Assembly (NCBI RefSeq): GCF_016744155.1
Contig: NZ_JADGEW010000007.1
Location: forward strand, 101,640-165,639
Source of the DNA: Amphritea sp.
GTDB taxonomy: Bacteria; Pseudomonadota; Gammaproteobacteria; Pseudomonadales; Balneatricaceae
DNA length: 64,000 bases
Direction of reading: 5' to 3'
Both the position numbers and the translations under genes were made by a program. The notes under the pieces are model-generated. The model ran no database searches. It saw only the letters and a list, made by a program, of their open reading frames with translations, and was not told the DNA's origin. Numbering within the stretch: position 1 is the stretch's first letter; each line of letters begins with the position of its first letter. Of the stretch, positions 35,153-45,605 are shown piece by piece.

Positions 35153-36655
35153 ATGCCACATTCTGAATTGCCGGCCTCATTATACACAGCGGAGCAGACC
35201 CGCGCGCTGGATCAAGCTGCGATCAATAGCGGCGTTCCCGGATTTAAGCTGATGCAGCGGGCGGGACATGCCGCTTTTGATCGATTGCGTCATTGTTGGC
35301 CTGATCTGCGCAGGATTACAGTGTTGTGCGGTGGAGGGAATAACGGTGGAGATGGTTTTGTCGTTGCCGTTTTAGCTCAGAGACTCGGGTTACAGGTGCA
35401 GTTGCTCTGTGTTGGTGATGAACATTTTGTTGAAGGCTTAACGGGTGAGGCTTTACAGGCCTGGAACGGGTTGCGAGAGGAATCTATACCCTATCAGATT
35501 TTCGCCGGCCAGCCTTTTACCGGTGAATTGATTGTTGATGCCTTGCTGGGTACAGGCATTACCGGATCGGTACGTGAGCCATTCCTTACCGCTATTTTAC
35601 AAGTTAACCGGTCAGGCCTTCCTGTGGTGGCTTTAGATATTCCATCCGGTTTGTGCAGTGATACGGGCGCTGTATTGGGTGTGGCGATTCGGGCAGATAT
35701 GACAGTCACCTTTATCGGTGTTAAGCGTGGGCTGTTGACGCACCAGGGCCCAGAGCATGTAGGTGAATTGTTTTTTGATAGCCTACGGGTTGGTGATGAT
35801 GTTTATGAATCCGTAGAAGTGGCCGGATTTATTACCGGGGCGGATGATGTCAGCCACCTGTTGCCTCCCAGAGATAGGGCGACACATAAAGGCAGTTGTG
35901 GTCATGTGTTGGTGGTCGGCGGGGATTTCGGTATGGGAGGGGCGGCCATTATGGCGGCCCAGGCGGCCGGTCGTTGTGGTGCAGGTTTGGTGACAGTGGC
36001 TACCCGGGCAGAGCATCTGTCTGCTCTGCTTACTCGCTATCCTGAAGCGATGGCGGTTGGGGTTCGCTCAGGCACCGAATTAGAGCCTTATATTGAAAAA
36101 GCAGATGTACTGGTGGTGGGGCCTGGCCTGGGTAAAAATGCATGGGGTGAGCAGCTATTGATGAAAGCACTGAGTAGTGGCAAACCGCTGGTTTTAGATG
36201 CGGATGCTCTTAATCTTATCAATCATCGGGGGGGCTTTGGTCAGCTTAAGGGTAGTAATTGGGTGATCACCCCTCATCCAGGTGAAGCGGCGCGTTTGCT
36301 GGAATGTTCTGTGGCTGACGTACAGGCTGACAGGTTTTCTTCTGTTGTCGCCTTACAGTCTGCTTTTGATGGGGTCGCATTGTTAAAAGGGCCAGGAACG
36401 CTGAGTTTTGATGGGGATGCTATCCATCTGAATCCGACCGGTAATCCGGGTATGGCCAGTGGCGGTATGGGGGATATGCTCAGTGGCGTTATTGGTGCGT
36501 TGATGGCTCAGGGGTTGTCCTCTGGCGATGCCACTCGATTAGGGGCATGGTTGCATGGCGCTGCTGCAGATCGGAATGCAGAACTAAATGGTGCCCGAGG
36601 TATGCAAGCGACTGATCTGTTGGCACAATTGCGTTTGTTAGTTAATGGTATGTAA
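35153..36655 (+). CDS. nnr: bifunctional NAD(P)H-hydrate epimerase / ADP-dependent dehydratase
   Basis: A 500-residue YjeF-type repair enzyme. The N-terminal epimerase domain (about 1-220; CGGGNNGGDGFVVA, DALLGTGITGSV) interconverts R- and S-NAD(P)HX. The C-terminal dehydratase domain (about 225-495; ITPHPGEAARLL, GNPGMASGGMGDMLSGV) converts S-NAD(P)HX back to NAD(P)H using ADP. It is the first gene of a plus-strand run continuing to tsaE and amiB, with tsaE starting 11 bp after the stop. Confidence 0.95.
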   Translation: MPHSELPASLYTAEQTRALDQAAINSGVPGFKLMQRAGHAAFDRLRHCWPDLRRITVLCGGGNNGGDGFVVAVLAQRLGLQVQLLCVGDEHFVEGLTGEALQAWNGLREESIPYQIFAGQPFTGELIVDALLGTGITGSVREPFLTAILQVNRSGLPVVALDIPSGLCSDTGAVLGVAIRADMTVTFIGVKRGLLTHQGPEHVGELFFDSLRVGDDVYESVEVAGFITGADDVSHLLPPRDRATHKGSCGHVLVVGGDFGMGGAAIMAAQAAGRCGAGLVTVATRAEHLSALLTRYPEAMAVGVRSGTELEPYIEKADVLVVGPGLGKNAWGEQLLMKALSSGKPLVLDADALNLINHRGGFGQLKGSNWVITPHPGEAARLLECSVADVQADRFSSVVALQSAFDGVALLKGPGTLSFDGDAIHLNPTGNPGMASGGMGDMLSGVIGALMAQGLSSGDATRLGAWLHGAAADRNAELNGARGMQATDLLAQLRLLVNGM

Positions 36656-36666
36656 GGGTGGGCAGA

Positions 36667-37140
36667 GTGCCGTTAGAGAGTGAGAATAGTGTTTTCGTTG
36701 CCGATGAGGCCGCGATGGTTGCCTTTGGAAGAGCATTGGCGCAGTTTGCTGAAGGGGGAGAAGTTATCTTTCTCAACGGTGATCTGGGTATGGGGAAAAC
36801 AACTTTGAGCCGTGGGGTATTGCGGGGATTTGGTCATCAAGGTTCTGTTAAGAGTCCTACTTATACACTGGTTGAACCTTATGAATTAGGTGATCGGACG
36901 GTATTTCATTTTGACCTCTACCGTCTGGGTGATCCCGAAGAATTGGAATATTTGGGAATTCGGGACTATTTCACTGATGATAGTATTTGCCTGATTGAGT
37001 GGCCTGAACGGGGTGAAGGCGTGTTGCCGGTGGCTGATTTGTTACTGAATATTTCGGTTGAACAGTTAGGGCGAAGAATAAACTGGCAGCCGCAGACTGT
37101 AAAAGGCCGACAACTGGCCGATAAGCTAAAAACTGACTGA
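36667..37140 (+). CDS. tsaE: tRNA threonylcarbamoyladenosine biosynthesis ATPase TsaE
   Basis: A 157-residue P-loop protein that works with TsaB/TsaD in t6A37 formation. Walker A is GDLGMGKTTLSRG near 37-49; SPTYTLVEPY, FHFDLYRL and CLIEWPERG are family motifs. Both GTG 36658 and GTG 36667 open the frame. The purine-rich AAGGGTGGG is properly spaced only for 36667, giving the expected length (E. coli 153). Confidence 0.95.
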   Translation: MPLESENSVFVADEAAMVAFGRALAQFAEGGEVIFLNGDLGMGKTTLSRGVLRGFGHQGSVKSPTYTLVEPYELGDRTVFHFDLYRLGDPEELEYLGIRDYFTDDSICLIEWPERGEGVLPVADLLLNISVEQLGRRINWQPQTVKGRQLADKLKTD

Positions 37141-37204
37141 TAATTAAAGCGATAATGGTGTTGGCTGTCTATGTGTTGTAACGGATTCAGGTTTTAATCG
37201 CGTG

Positions 37205-38569
37205 ATGATAAACAGAGTAATGCGACGTTCAGGTGTTCTCGCGGTGCTGCTTAGCTGCTGGTTGTTGGCGGCGAATAGTTACGCGATGGAGGTGCATAAT
37301 GTGCGGGTCTGGATCGCGCCGGATCATGCTCGTCTGGTATTTGATCTTTCTGGAGCGGTTCAGCATAAACTCTTTACGCTGAAAAAACCTGATCGCATTG
37401 TGCTGGATCTGTCCGGAGCAAAGCTATTATCGGATCTGGCCGCAGTCGACCTGAGTAAGAGCCCTATTTCTATCATGCGATCTGGCTCTCGTAATAGCGG
37501 TAAAGATCTGCGTATCGTGCTTGATTTGAAAGAGGCGGTGAAACCAAAGAGCTTTGCGCTTAAACCCAATGATCAGTACGGCCATCGCTTGGTACTTGAT
37601 CTGTATCGTGATGTTGCGGAAAAGGCCCCACAGAAAACAGCTATAGCGGTATCAAACGACCCGACAACCTTGCGGGATATTATTATCGCTATTGATGCCG
37701 GGCACGGCGGTGAAGACCCTGGCGCGATCGGTCCGGGCCGGGTTAAAGAGAAGACCGTTGTACTGGGCATCGCCCGGGAACTCAAAGCTTTGCTGGAAAA
37801 AGAACGGGGTTTTAAGCCCAAGCTAACCCGGGATGGAGACTACTATATTAGTCTTCGAAGCCGTACCCAGCGGGCCCGAAAGATGAATGCGGATATGTTT
37901 GTCTCAATTCACGCCGATGGTTTTAAAGATAAACGAGCTAAAGGTGCGTCTGTGTGGGTCTTGTCTCCCCGGGGGGCCAGTAGTGAGATGGGTCGATGGC
38001 TGGCGCAAAAAGAGAACAGTGCAGACCTGATTGGCGGCGTGGGCAGTGTAAGCCTTGAAGATAAAGATGATGTGCTCGCTAAAGTATTGCTGGATATGTC
38101 GATGACGGCCAGTCGCAGCGATAGTCGTCAGATTGCGCACAGTATTCACAGAAATCTGGGGCGTTTTGCCAAGATGCATAAAAAACAGGTCGAACAGGCC
38201 GGTTTTGTGGTGCTTAAATCGCCTGATATTCCATCGATTCTTGTCGAAACGGGGTTTATTACTAACCACGATGAGGCTGCTAAGCTTAAATCGAAAAGCT
38301 ATCAGCGTAAGATGGCCAAGGCTATTTTTACCGGGATCAAAGCGCATTTTTCAGCCAAACCGCCGGCGTTAACCTGGTTGGCTTGGCAGAAAGAGGGGCG
38401 GGGAAGTTCTAAGTCGATCCCCTCCCGTTACAAGGTAATGAGAGGGGATACGCTCTCTGTTATTGCCAGCAGGAACGGTGTATCGTTGACCGCTCTGCGA
38501 AAGGTAAACGGACTCAGAAATGCTGACCATATTCAGATAGGTCAGGTGCTGAAAATTCCGGCCAGCTAA
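37205..38569 (+). CDS. amiB: N-acetylmuramoyl-L-alanine amidase, AMIN-Amidase_3-LysM
   Basis: A 454-residue periplasmic amidase that cuts the stem peptide from glycan strands during daughter-cell separation. It has a signal peptide (cleavage near NSYA), an AMIN domain (about 28-135), an Amidase_3 domain (about 155-385) and a C-terminal LysM (about 410-453). Zinc-site motifs are [12 protein letters not shown], a downstream [11 protein letters not shown]lu, SIHADGF and the catalytic ILVETGF. AmiB-type proteins are activated by EnvC/NlpD-like factors. The start is uncertain among GTG 37202, ATG 37205 and ATG 37220. Position between tsaE and mutL is standard. Confidence 0.94.
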   Translation: MINRVMRRSGVLAVLLSCWLLAANSYAMEVHNVRVWIAPDHARLVFDLSGAVQHKLFTLKKPDRIVLDLSGAKLLSDLAAVDLSKSPISIMRSGSRNSGKDLRIVLDLKEAVKPKSFALKPNDQYGHRLVLDLYRDVAEKAPQKTAIAVSNDPTTLRDIIIAIDAGHGGEDPGAIGPGRVKEKTVVLGIARELKALLEKERGFKPKLTRDGDYYISLRSRTQRARKMNADMFVSIHADGFKDKRAKGASVWVLSPRGASSEMGRWLAQKENSADLIGGVGSVSLEDKDDVLAKVLLDMSMTASRSDSRQIAHSIHRNLGRFAKMHKKQVEQAGFVVLKSPDIPSILVETGFITNHDEAAKLKSKSYQRKMAKAIFTGIKAHFSAKPPALTWLAWQKEGRGSSKSIPSRYKVMRGDTLSVIASRNGVSLTALRKVNGLRNADHIQIGQVLKIPAS

Positions 38570-38600
38570 CTATTTATACTTATACGAAACTCATAAATTT

Positions 38601-40496
38601 ATGTCCCGAATACATCTGCTAACACCGCGGCTGGCGAACCAGATCGCTGCTGGTGAAGTTGTTGAACGCCCCGCTTCAGTGGTTAAAGAGATACTGGAGA
38701 ATAGTCTTGATGCGGGGGCAAGCCGAATTGAACTGGATGTCGAGCAGGGCGGGGTTAAACTGATCCGGCTGCGGGATGATGGTCAGGGTATCGAAAAAGA
38801 TGATCTGTCATTAGCGCTGAGTCGACATGCAACCAGTAAGATACGTAATCTGGATGATCTTGAAGCAGTGCAGAGCCTTGGGTTTCGTGGTGAGGCGCTG
38901 GCTTCAGTGAGTTCTGTGTCTCGCCTGACGTTGACTTCAAGAACCGCAGATCAGGATGCTGGCTGGCAGGTGCTGACCGAAGGTCGGGATATGATCGCTG
39001 AAGTATCACCGGCGGCTCATCCACAGGGTTCGACCGTTGAAGTACGAGATCTGTTCTTTAATACTCCGGCCAGACGTAAATTTCTTAAAACAGAAAAAAC
39101 TGAGTTTAAGCACCTGGAAGAGGTAGTTAAACGGATGGCGCTTAGCCGATTTGATGTCGGTTTTACGCTGCGTCATAACCAGAAAGTGATTCATCAGCTG
39201 CGGCCTGCAGTTACAGATGCTGAGCAGGAGCGGCGTATAGCCTCCCTGTTGTCTCCTGCGTTTATTGAAAACGCGATGAAAGTGGATGTCAGTGCTGAGG
39301 CATCGGGGTTGAGATTGTGGGGCTGGGTTGGATTGCCGACATTCTCACGAAGTCAGGCCGACCTGCAGTATTTTTTTGTAAATGGCCGGATTATCCGCGA
39401 TAAGGTGGTAGCGCATGCATTGCGTCAGGCGTATCAGGATGTTCTTTATCACGGTCGTCATCCCGCTTATGTTTTGTATATGGAACTGGATCCGAAGCTG
39501 GTGGATGTTAACGTGCATCCGACCAAGCACGAGGTGCGCTTTCGCGAGACTCGTCTTGTCCATGACTTTATTTTCCGTACCACTCATCGAGTGATTGCCG
39601 ATATTCGCCCGGAGCAGGGGCTTGAACCTGCAATTTCTGGTGCGGCAGCCGGTGCGATGTTGAGCGCAGCACCCGGGCAAGCGGTGTCACAGCAAAATTT
39701 TGAGCAGAGTCGAATGCCGCTGCACCAGTTACAGCGGGATGTAGGAAGTGCTGCTGGCTCAGGTTTTTCGACCCACAATAGCTACTCGTCTGACCGTCCT
39801 TCGGTGGGGCAGGTTCGTGAGCAGATCTCGGGGTATGCTGCGTTGCATCCGCAACAGAATTCGGGATTAGAGGGGGCGAGCGGATCGCTTGCCGAGACGG
39901 ATAATGCGGAATGTCCTCCTTTAGGCTACGCCATTGCTCAACTACATGGGGTGTTTATTCTGGCGCAGAATGATGCTGGGTTAGTCGTAGTTGATATGCA
40001 CGCAGCCCATGAGCGGGTGGTTTATGAACGTATGAAACTGGCTTATGAGGCTGAAGGCGTGCGCAGTCAACCGTTGTTGGTACCGGTGAGTATGGCGGTC
40101 AGTTCTGCGGAAGCGGACTGTGCCGAAGAACGGGCTGAGGTTTTCGCTAAACTGGGATTTGAAATAGCCCGGATGGGCGAAGAAACGTTGGTGATTCGAC
40201 AGTTGCCTGTCTCTCTTGCTAGTGCCGATGTCAGTAAGCTGATCCTTGATGTGCTGGGGGATATGGTGCAGTTTGGCACCAGTCAGAAAATTCAGGAACA
40301 TACTAATGAGTTGCTGGCGACTATGGCCTGCCATGGATCCGTCCGGGCCAATCGACAATTAAGCATCCCTGAGATGAATGCTTTGTTGCGTGATATGGAG
40401 CAGACCGAGCGTAGTGGTCAGTGTAACCACGGCCGTCCTACCTGGACTCAGATGTCGATGAACGACCTCGATGGTCTGTTTATGCGGGGTCAATAA
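38601..40496 (+). CDS. mutL: DNA mismatch repair protein MutL, endonuclease-motif type
   Basis: A 631-residue GHKL ATPase linking MutS recognition to strand cutting. ATP-site motifs are [17 protein letters not shown] and [14 protein letters not shown] in the first 100 residues. The C-terminal domain has D465-M-H-A-x2-E-x4-E ([12 protein letters not shown]), close to the DQHA-x2-E-x4-E nuclease motif, plus ACHGSVRAN and CNHGRPT, which complete the metal site in endonuclease-type MutL. E. coli MutL lacks this motif and uses MutH. So this MutL may nick DNA itself; the Gln-to-Met change in the motif is unusual. Confidence 0.96.
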   Translation: MSRIHLLTPRLANQIAAGEVVERPASVVKEILENSLDAGASRIELDVEQGGVKLIRLRDDGQGIEKDDLSLALSRHATSKIRNLDDLEAVQSLGFRGEALASVSSVSRLTLTSRTADQDAGWQVLTEGRDMIAEVSPAAHPQGSTVEVRDLFFNTPARRKFLKTEKTEFKHLEEVVKRMALSRFDVGFTLRHNQKVIHQLRPAVTDAEQERRIASLLSPAFIENAMKVDVSAEASGLRLWGWVGLPTFSRSQADLQYFFVNGRIIRDKVVAHALRQAYQDVLYHGRHPAYVLYMELDPKLVDVNVHPTKHEVRFRETRLVHDFIFRTTHRVIADIRPEQGLEPAISGAAAGAMLSAAPGQAVSQQNFEQSRMPLHQLQRDVGSAAGSGFSTHNSYSSDRPSVGQVREQISGYAALHPQQNSGLEGASGSLAETDNAECPPLGYAIAQLHGVFILAQNDAGLVVVDMHAAHERVVYERMKLAYEAEGVRSQPLLVPVSMAVSSAEADCAEERAEVFAKLGFEIARMGEETLVIRQLPVSLASADVSKLILDVLGDMVQFGTSQKIQEHTNELLATMACHGSVRANRQLSIPEMNALLRDMEQTERSGQCNHGRPTWTQMSMNDLDGLFMRGQ

Positions 40497-40497
40497 T

Positions 40498-41439
40498 TTG
40501 AATAATCAGCAACATCCTCCCGCTATATTTCTAATGGGACCTACTGCTTCGGGTAAAACCGATCTGGCAATGGATCTTTATGATCGCCTGCCCTGTGAGA
40601 TTATCAGCGTTGATTCGGCGATGATCTATCGGGATATGAATATCGGGACAGCGACGCCTGATACTGAATTTCTTTCCCGCTATCCTCACAAACTGGTGGA
40701 TATACTTGATCCAGCTGAAAGTTACTCTGCGGCAGATTTTCGTGCGGATGCTCTGCGTGAGATGGCTGACATTAGCGCTGCCGGTAAAATTCCATTGTTG
40801 GTCGGCGGCACTATGCTGTATTACCAGGCGCTGTTAAAGGGGTTAGCAACACTGCCCCAGGCGAATCAGGCAGTCCGTGATCGGTTGGTTGACGAAGCGG
40901 AGCTGCATGGCTGGGACAGTTTGCATAAAAGATTGGAGCAGGTAGATCCTGTTGCCGCACAACGAATACATCCGAATGATCCACAGCGGATGCAGCGAGC
41001 GCTTGAAGTTTACGAGCTGACCGGCCGTTCAATGACTGAACTGTGGCAGGAACAGCAAAAACAGCAGCTGCCTTATAATGTTAGTCAGATATGCGTTATG
41101 CCGCAGGAGCGTAAAACAATCCATGAACGGATTGAAAAACGTTTTCAGATTATGCTTGAACAGGGATTTGAAGAAGAAGTGAGGGCGCTTTGGAATCGGG
41201 GCGACCTGAATCTGCAGATGCCTTCTGTTCGTTGCGTTGGTTATCGACAGATGTGGGAATTTTTTGAAGGGACCTGGGATTACGCCACGATGATTGAAAA
41301 ATCTGTCATAGCAACGCGGCAGCTGGCTAAAAGACAGATTACCTGGCTGCGTAGTTGGGATAATCTGCACCATTTTGAATCCACTGACCCGAATTTAACC
41401 AATAATGCCTTGAAATTGTTGGAAGGGACCATTATATAA
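40498..41439 (+). CDS. miaA: tRNA dimethylallyltransferase
   Basis: A 313-residue enzyme adding dimethylallyl to A37 of tRNAs reading UNN codons. The P-loop is GPTASGKTD near 14-22; [19 protein letters not shown] (substrate Asp), RCVGYRQMW and [12 protein letters not shown] are family motifs. The longer frame (ATG 40471) would overlap mutL by 26 bp. TTG 40498, one base after the mutL stop and with GGGGT 7 bases upstream, is preferred. It lies before hfq in the usual miaA-hfq-hflX-hflKC cluster. Confidence 0.95.
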   Translation: MNNQQHPPAIFLMGPTASGKTDLAMDLYDRLPCEIISVDSAMIYRDMNIGTATPDTEFLSRYPHKLVDILDPAESYSAADFRADALREMADISAAGKIPLLVGGTMLYYQALLKGLATLPQANQAVRDRLVDEAELHGWDSLHKRLEQVDPVAAQRIHPNDPQRMQRALEVYELTGRSMTELWQEQQKQQLPYNVSQICVMPQERKTIHERIEKRFQIMLEQGFEEEVRALWNRGDLNLQMPSVRCVGYRQMWEFFEGTWDYATMIEKSVIATRQLAKRQITWLRSWDNLHHFESTDPNLTNNALKLLEGTII

Positions 41440-41440
41440 T
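41410..41440 (+). promoter_or_regulatory. possible hfq promoter at the end of miaA
   Basis: TTGAAA (41410-41415) and an exact TATAAT (41435-41440), spaced by 19 bp, which is long. It lies over the miaA stop codon, about 118 bp before hfq. Internal hfq promoters in this position are known in related bacteria. Confidence 0.35.
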
Positions 41441-41516
41441 GCAATACTGATTTTATTTTTTGGGCTGCACGACTTTTTGGTGGCAGCATTTTGTATTGCG
41501 GTGTTATTCGTTTTAG

Positions 41517-41795
<279 letters not shown>

Positions 41796-41803
41796 GGTTT
41801 TCA

Positions 41804-43123
41804 TTGTTCTTTGAGCGTCCCGAGTCTGGCGAATGCGCCATTCTGATTCATATCGATATGGCAGATGAGGTGGACCGGGAAAGTCCTAAAGAGCTAGAAG
41901 AGCTCGCCCTATCTGCTGGTGCTGATCCGGTTGCCTTTTTAACCGGGTCACGAAGTCTCCCTAGTCCTAAAACTTTTATTGGCTCTGGTAAAGTTGAAGA
42001 GTTGAAGGATCTTGTTCGTCTGCACGAAGCTGAACTGGTTATCTTCAATCACTCACTCAGTCCAAGTCAGGAACGAAATCTTGAACATGAGATTGAGTGT
42101 CGGGTTCTGGATCGTACCGGTTTGATTCTTGATATCTTTGCTCAGCGAGCGCGTACCCACGAAGGTAAGCTTCAAGTGGAGCTGGCTCAGTTAGAGCATA
42201 TGTCTACCCGACTGATTCGTGGCTGGACCCACCTTGAGCGACAGAAGGGTGGTATCGGTCTGCGTGGTCCCGGTGAAACACAGCTGGAAACCGATCGCCG
42301 ATTATTGCGAGCGCGGATAAAAAGCATTCTTAAACGTTTAGATAAAGTGCGTAAGCAGCGTGAACAGGGTCGTCGTGCCCGAAGTCGCTCTGAGATACCT
42401 ACTGTGTCACTGGTGGGTTATACCAACGCAGGAAAATCTACCCTGTTTAATAATATTACTGATGCTGAGGTATATGCTGCTGATAAGTTGTTTGCGACCC
42501 TCGACCCGACTTTGAGAAGAGTGGAGCTGGATGATGTGGGTCCGGCGATTCTGGCGGATACCGTAGGTTTTATTCGCCATCTTCCGCATAAACTGGTTGA
42601 AGCGTTTCGGGCAACGTTGCAGGAAACTATTGAAGCGGATCTGTTACTGCATGTTATCGATGCTTATGACGATGAGCGTCAGTCGCATATGGATGAAGTG
42701 CATTCGGTACTGGGAGAAATTGGTGCTGATGAAGTGCCGGTTTTAGAGGTTTACAATAAGATCGATATGCTCGAACGGGCCGAAGCTCGGATCGACCGTA
42801 ATGACGAAGGTAAACCGGTCAGGGTTTGGTTGTCTGCGGTAACTGGAGAAGGCGTTGATCTGTTGTTTCAGGCGGTATCAGAACTACTGTCTGACGATAT
42901 CTTTCATGAACAGCTAAGCTTAAATCCGGAGGAGGGTGGTTTACGTGCCCAATTCTATGCATTAGGTGCCGTGCTAAGTGAAAGTGTTGATGAGCTGGGG
43001 CAGATTAGTCTTGAAGTGCGTATTCAAAGAAAAGATCTGATGCAGTTGCTCAGTCGTATGAAAGTAGCTCCAGAACGATATTTGGGTGCTAATGTTAACA
43101 AGCCGGAGTGGTTGCATAGTTAA
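41804..43123 (+). CDS. hflX: ribosome-splitting GTPase HflX
   Basis: A 439-residue GTPase that splits stalled 70S ribosomes under stress. The N-terminal domain ends with HLERQKGGIGLRGPGETQLE near 145-165, which is diagnostic. The G domain has GYTNAGKSTLFN (G1) near 205-216, DTVGFI (G3) and NKID (G4). Start codon is TTG 41804 with GAGG 6 bases upstream; no ATG is usable, and the family N-terminus (MFxR...) fits. It is 8 bp after hfq. Confidence 0.96.
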   Translation: MFFERPESGECAILIHIDMADEVDRESPKELEELALSAGADPVAFLTGSRSLPSPKTFIGSGKVEELKDLVRLHEAELVIFNHSLSPSQERNLEHEIECRVLDRTGLILDIFAQRARTHEGKLQVELAQLEHMSTRLIRGWTHLERQKGGIGLRGPGETQLETDRRLLRARIKSILKRLDKVRKQREQGRRARSRSEIPTVSLVGYTNAGKSTLFNNITDAEVYAADKLFATLDPTLRRVELDDVGPAILADTVGFIRHLPHKLVEAFRATLQETIEADLLLHVIDAYDDERQSHMDEVHSVLGEIGADEVPVLEVYNKIDMLERAEARIDRNDEGKPVRVWLSAVTGEGVDLLFQAVSELLSDDIFHEQLSLNPEEGGLRAQFYALGAVLSESVDELGQISLEVRIQRKDLMQLLSRMKVAPERYLGANVNKPEWLHS

Positions 43124-43179
43124 GGCAGCCTTCTTACACTTTTTTAATCGTTTAAATAGTTATGTAAGCGGAGAATAAT

Positions 43180-44376
43180 ATGGCTTGGAATGAGCCTGGT
43201 GGTAACGGGAATAATCAGGACCCCTGGAATAGTGGCGGCGACCGTAAAGGTGGCGGCGGAGGCGGTAAAGATCAGGGGCCGCCTGATCTGGATGAAGCGC
43301 TGCAAAAGCTGCAAGAAAAGCTTAACGGCATTTTCGGCAAAAAAGGTGGCGGTGGTAATAGCGGTGGCGGCTCTGGTCCTTCATCTGCATCAACCGGAGG
43401 CTTCTTTGGCGTTATAGCGCTGGTTGTGCTGATTGGTTGGGCTGCGATGGGCGTGTATACCGTCGACCAGCAGGAGCGTGGTGTTGTGCTGCGTTTAGGT
43501 AAGTATTACGAAACAGTAATGCCCGGTCTCCAGTGGAATCCGCCATTGGTCGATGATGTGATGACGGTGAACGTGACTCGAGTAAGTGCATACGAACATC
43601 GTTCTCTGATGCTGACTGAAGATGAGAACATCGTTGATGTCAGTATGACGGTTCAGTACGTTGTCTCTGATCCTGTCGCGTTTAAGCTGAAAGTGCGTGA
43701 TCCGGAGGTTAGTTTGGGTCATGCGTCTGAATCAGCTTTGCGTCATACCGTAGGTTCATCCGAGATGAACTCAATCCTGACCGAAGGTCGTGAGGTTGTT
43801 GGTGATGACGTTCAGTTACGTCTCCAGGGCTATATGGATGATTATGAGACCGGTTTGCGTATTACTCAGGTCAATATAAAGGAAGCGAAAGCGCCTTCTC
43901 AGGTTCAGGATGCGTTTGATGACGTGATCAAGGCCCGTGAGGATGAACAGCGTTCCATGAACCAGTCTGAGTCTTACCGTAACGGTATTATTCCTGAAGC
44001 GCGGGGTATTGCTCAGCGTATGAAGGAAGAAGCTAATGGTTACCGGGAGCGGGTTGTCGCTCAGGCAGATGGTGACGCGCAGCGTTTCACCGCATTGTTG
44101 ACCGAGTATACGAAATCGCCTGAAGTGACCCGTGAACGTCTGTATCTTGATGCTATGGAAGCGGTGTATGCCAATAGCTCAAAAGTGTTGGTTGATGTTG
44201 AAGGTGGTAACAATATGATGTATCTGCCACTGGATAAACTGGTAGAGAATCGTCCAAGGGCTTCAATTAGCAGCGGAGGAGGGAGTTTGAACAACTCTGA
44301 TCTTAGTACAATAACTGATCAGGTGGTTGAACAGCTTCGTCAGCGTCAACAATCTACAGGTAGGGAGGCACGCTAA
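43180..44376 (+). CDS. hflK: FtsH protease modulator HflK
   Basis: A 398-residue SPFH/prohibitin membrane protein that forms with HflC a periplasmic cage around FtsH. The N-terminal 70 residues are Gly-rich (GGGGGKDQGPPD), then one transmembrane segment (about 74-94, GVIALVVLIGWAAMGVY), then the band-7 domain with DQQERGVVLRLGKY and a long helical region with KEEANGYRERVVAQADGDAQRF. The stop codon TAA overlaps the hflC ATG by one base. Confidence 0.96.
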   Translation: MAWNEPGGNGNNQDPWNSGGDRKGGGGGGKDQGPPDLDEALQKLQEKLNGIFGKKGGGGNSGGGSGPSSASTGGFFGVIALVVLIGWAAMGVYTVDQQERGVVLRLGKYYETVMPGLQWNPPLVDDVMTVNVTRVSAYEHRSLMLTEDENIVDVSMTVQYVVSDPVAFKLKVRDPEVSLGHASESALRHTVGSSEMNSILTEGREVVGDDVQLRLQGYMDDYETGLRITQVNIKEAKAPSQVQDAFDDVIKAREDEQRSMNQSESYRNGIIPEARGIAQRMKEEANGYRERVVAQADGDAQRFTALLTEYTKSPEVTRERLYLDAMEAVYANSSKVLVDVEGGNNMMYLPLDKLVENRPRASISSGGGSLNNSDLSTITDQVVEQLRQRQQSTGREAR

Positions 44377-45248
44377 TGTCAGGTAAATCAATGACGGCGC
44401 TGGTGATCGCGCTATTGCTGCTAATGGTTAGCTTTAACTCTCTCTATATTATTAAAGAGACTGATCGGGCGGTATTGCTGAAATTTGGTGAGATCGTTAA
44501 CGCGGATATCCAGCCAGGTCTGCATATTATGTGGCCGGTTGTTAATAAGGTGCGTAAATTTGATGGGCGGGTTTTGACCCTGGATGCGCAACCACAAGCG
44601 TATCTGACTATTGAAAAGAAGCGTCTTATCGTCGACTCTTTCATCAAATGGCGAGTAGTTGATCCGCAGAAATACTACACCGCTACATCCGGTGATCAGT
44701 ATAAAGCGGCAGATCTTCTCTTCCCTAACGTGGATGCGGGTCTGCGAAATCAGTTTGGTGAGCGTACGCTGACTGAAGTGGTATCCGGCGAACGTGATGA
44801 GCTGATGTCTGAGCTGGTTGAACAGCTGAGTATTCAGACCATAGATGAGCTAGGTATTGAGATGATCGATATTCGGATTAAGAAAATCGACCTCCCTCAG
44901 GAAGTATCTGCCTCGGTTTATGAGCGGATGAGAACTGAACGAGAGCGGGAAGCGCGTGAGTTGCGTTCGCGTGGTAAGGAGTTTGCTGAAGGTATTCGGG
45001 CTGATGCAGATCGTCAGAAAGCCGTACTTGAAGCTAATGCCTATCGTGATGCTCAGGAAGTGCGTGGTGAAGGTGATGCGCTGGCGGCTAAGATTTACGC
45101 TGATGCATACAACAAAGATGCTGAGTTTTACTCCTTCTACCGTAGTCTGAATGCCTATAAAGAGGCCTTTGGTCAGCAGGGCGATATCATGGTGTTAAAG
45201 CCTGATAGTGAGTTCTTCCGTTATCTGGGTAACCCCAACGGAAAGTGA
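44376..45248 (+). CDS. hflC: FtsH protease modulator HflC
   Basis: A 290-residue SPFH partner of HflK. The N-terminal signal-anchor helix is at about 5-25, followed by IKETDRAVLLKFGEIV, the band-7 domain, and the helix ADADRQKAVLEANAYRDAQEVRGEGDA. It is translationally coupled to hflK. A strong terminator follows at 45326, closing the miaA-to-hflC run. Confidence 0.96.
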   Translation: MSGKSMTALVIALLLLMVSFNSLYIIKETDRAVLLKFGEIVNADIQPGLHIMWPVVNKVRKFDGRVLTLDAQPQAYLTIEKKRLIVDSFIKWRVVDPQKYYTATSGDQYKAADLLFPNVDAGLRNQFGERTLTEVVSGERDELMSELVEQLSIQTIDELGIEMIDIRIKKIDLPQEVSASVYERMRTEREREARELRSRGKEFAEGIRADADRQKAVLEANAYRDAQEVRGEGDALAAKIYADAYNKDAEFYSFYRSLNAYKEAFGQQGDIMVLKPDSEFFRYLGNPNGK

Positions 45249-45325
45249 TCTGTATTCGCTAATTGTTGTATAAAAAATACGCGGAATAGGCTGCACTAAA
45301 GCGCCTATTTCGTGGTAATATTCCG

Positions 45326-45350
45326 AACCGGGTTTTAACCCGGTTTTTTT
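45326..45350 (+). terminator. intrinsic terminator after hflC
   Basis: Stem AACCGGG, loop TTTTAA or shorter, stem CCCGGTT, then seven T. It separates hflKC from the YjeT-hisZ-purA group. Confidence 0.85.
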
Positions 45351-45384
45351 ATGTGGCGGCTATGTCGTTGTGTTGAGGTAGGTA

Positions 45385-45582
45385 ATGAATTCTGATTTAT
45401 GGCATCAGTTACTGATAGGTTTCTGTCTGATGTTGGTGTTAGAAGGCATAGTACCTTTTCTCTATCCACAGCGCTGGCGAAACCTTGTGCATCAGTTAGC
45501 GCTGGTGAGTAATCAAGGGCTGCGCATAACAGGTTTTATAAGCATGGTGGCTGGGGCCATCCTGCTGTATATATTTAACTGA
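45385..45582 (+). CDS. DUF2065 (YjeT-like) small membrane protein
   Basis: A 65-residue protein with two hydrophobic segments (about 8-25 and 47-63) separated by a basic loop (PQRWRNLVHQLA). It matches the YjeT/DUF2065 family, which is found between hflC and hisZ or purA in many gammaproteobacteria. Function unknown. ATG 45385 follows GAGGTAGGTA. Confidence 0.85.
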   Translation: MNSDLWHQLLIGFCLMLVLEGIVPFLYPQRWRNLVHQLALVSNQGLRITGFISMVAGAILLYIFN

Positions 45583-45605
45583 TTCACTGTATTTCGGAGA
45601 GTTGC

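Noticed and set aside
38133..40358. Several minus-strand frames of 60-147 codons across amiB and mutL
   Set aside because: They are antisense shadows of intact genes on the plus strand.
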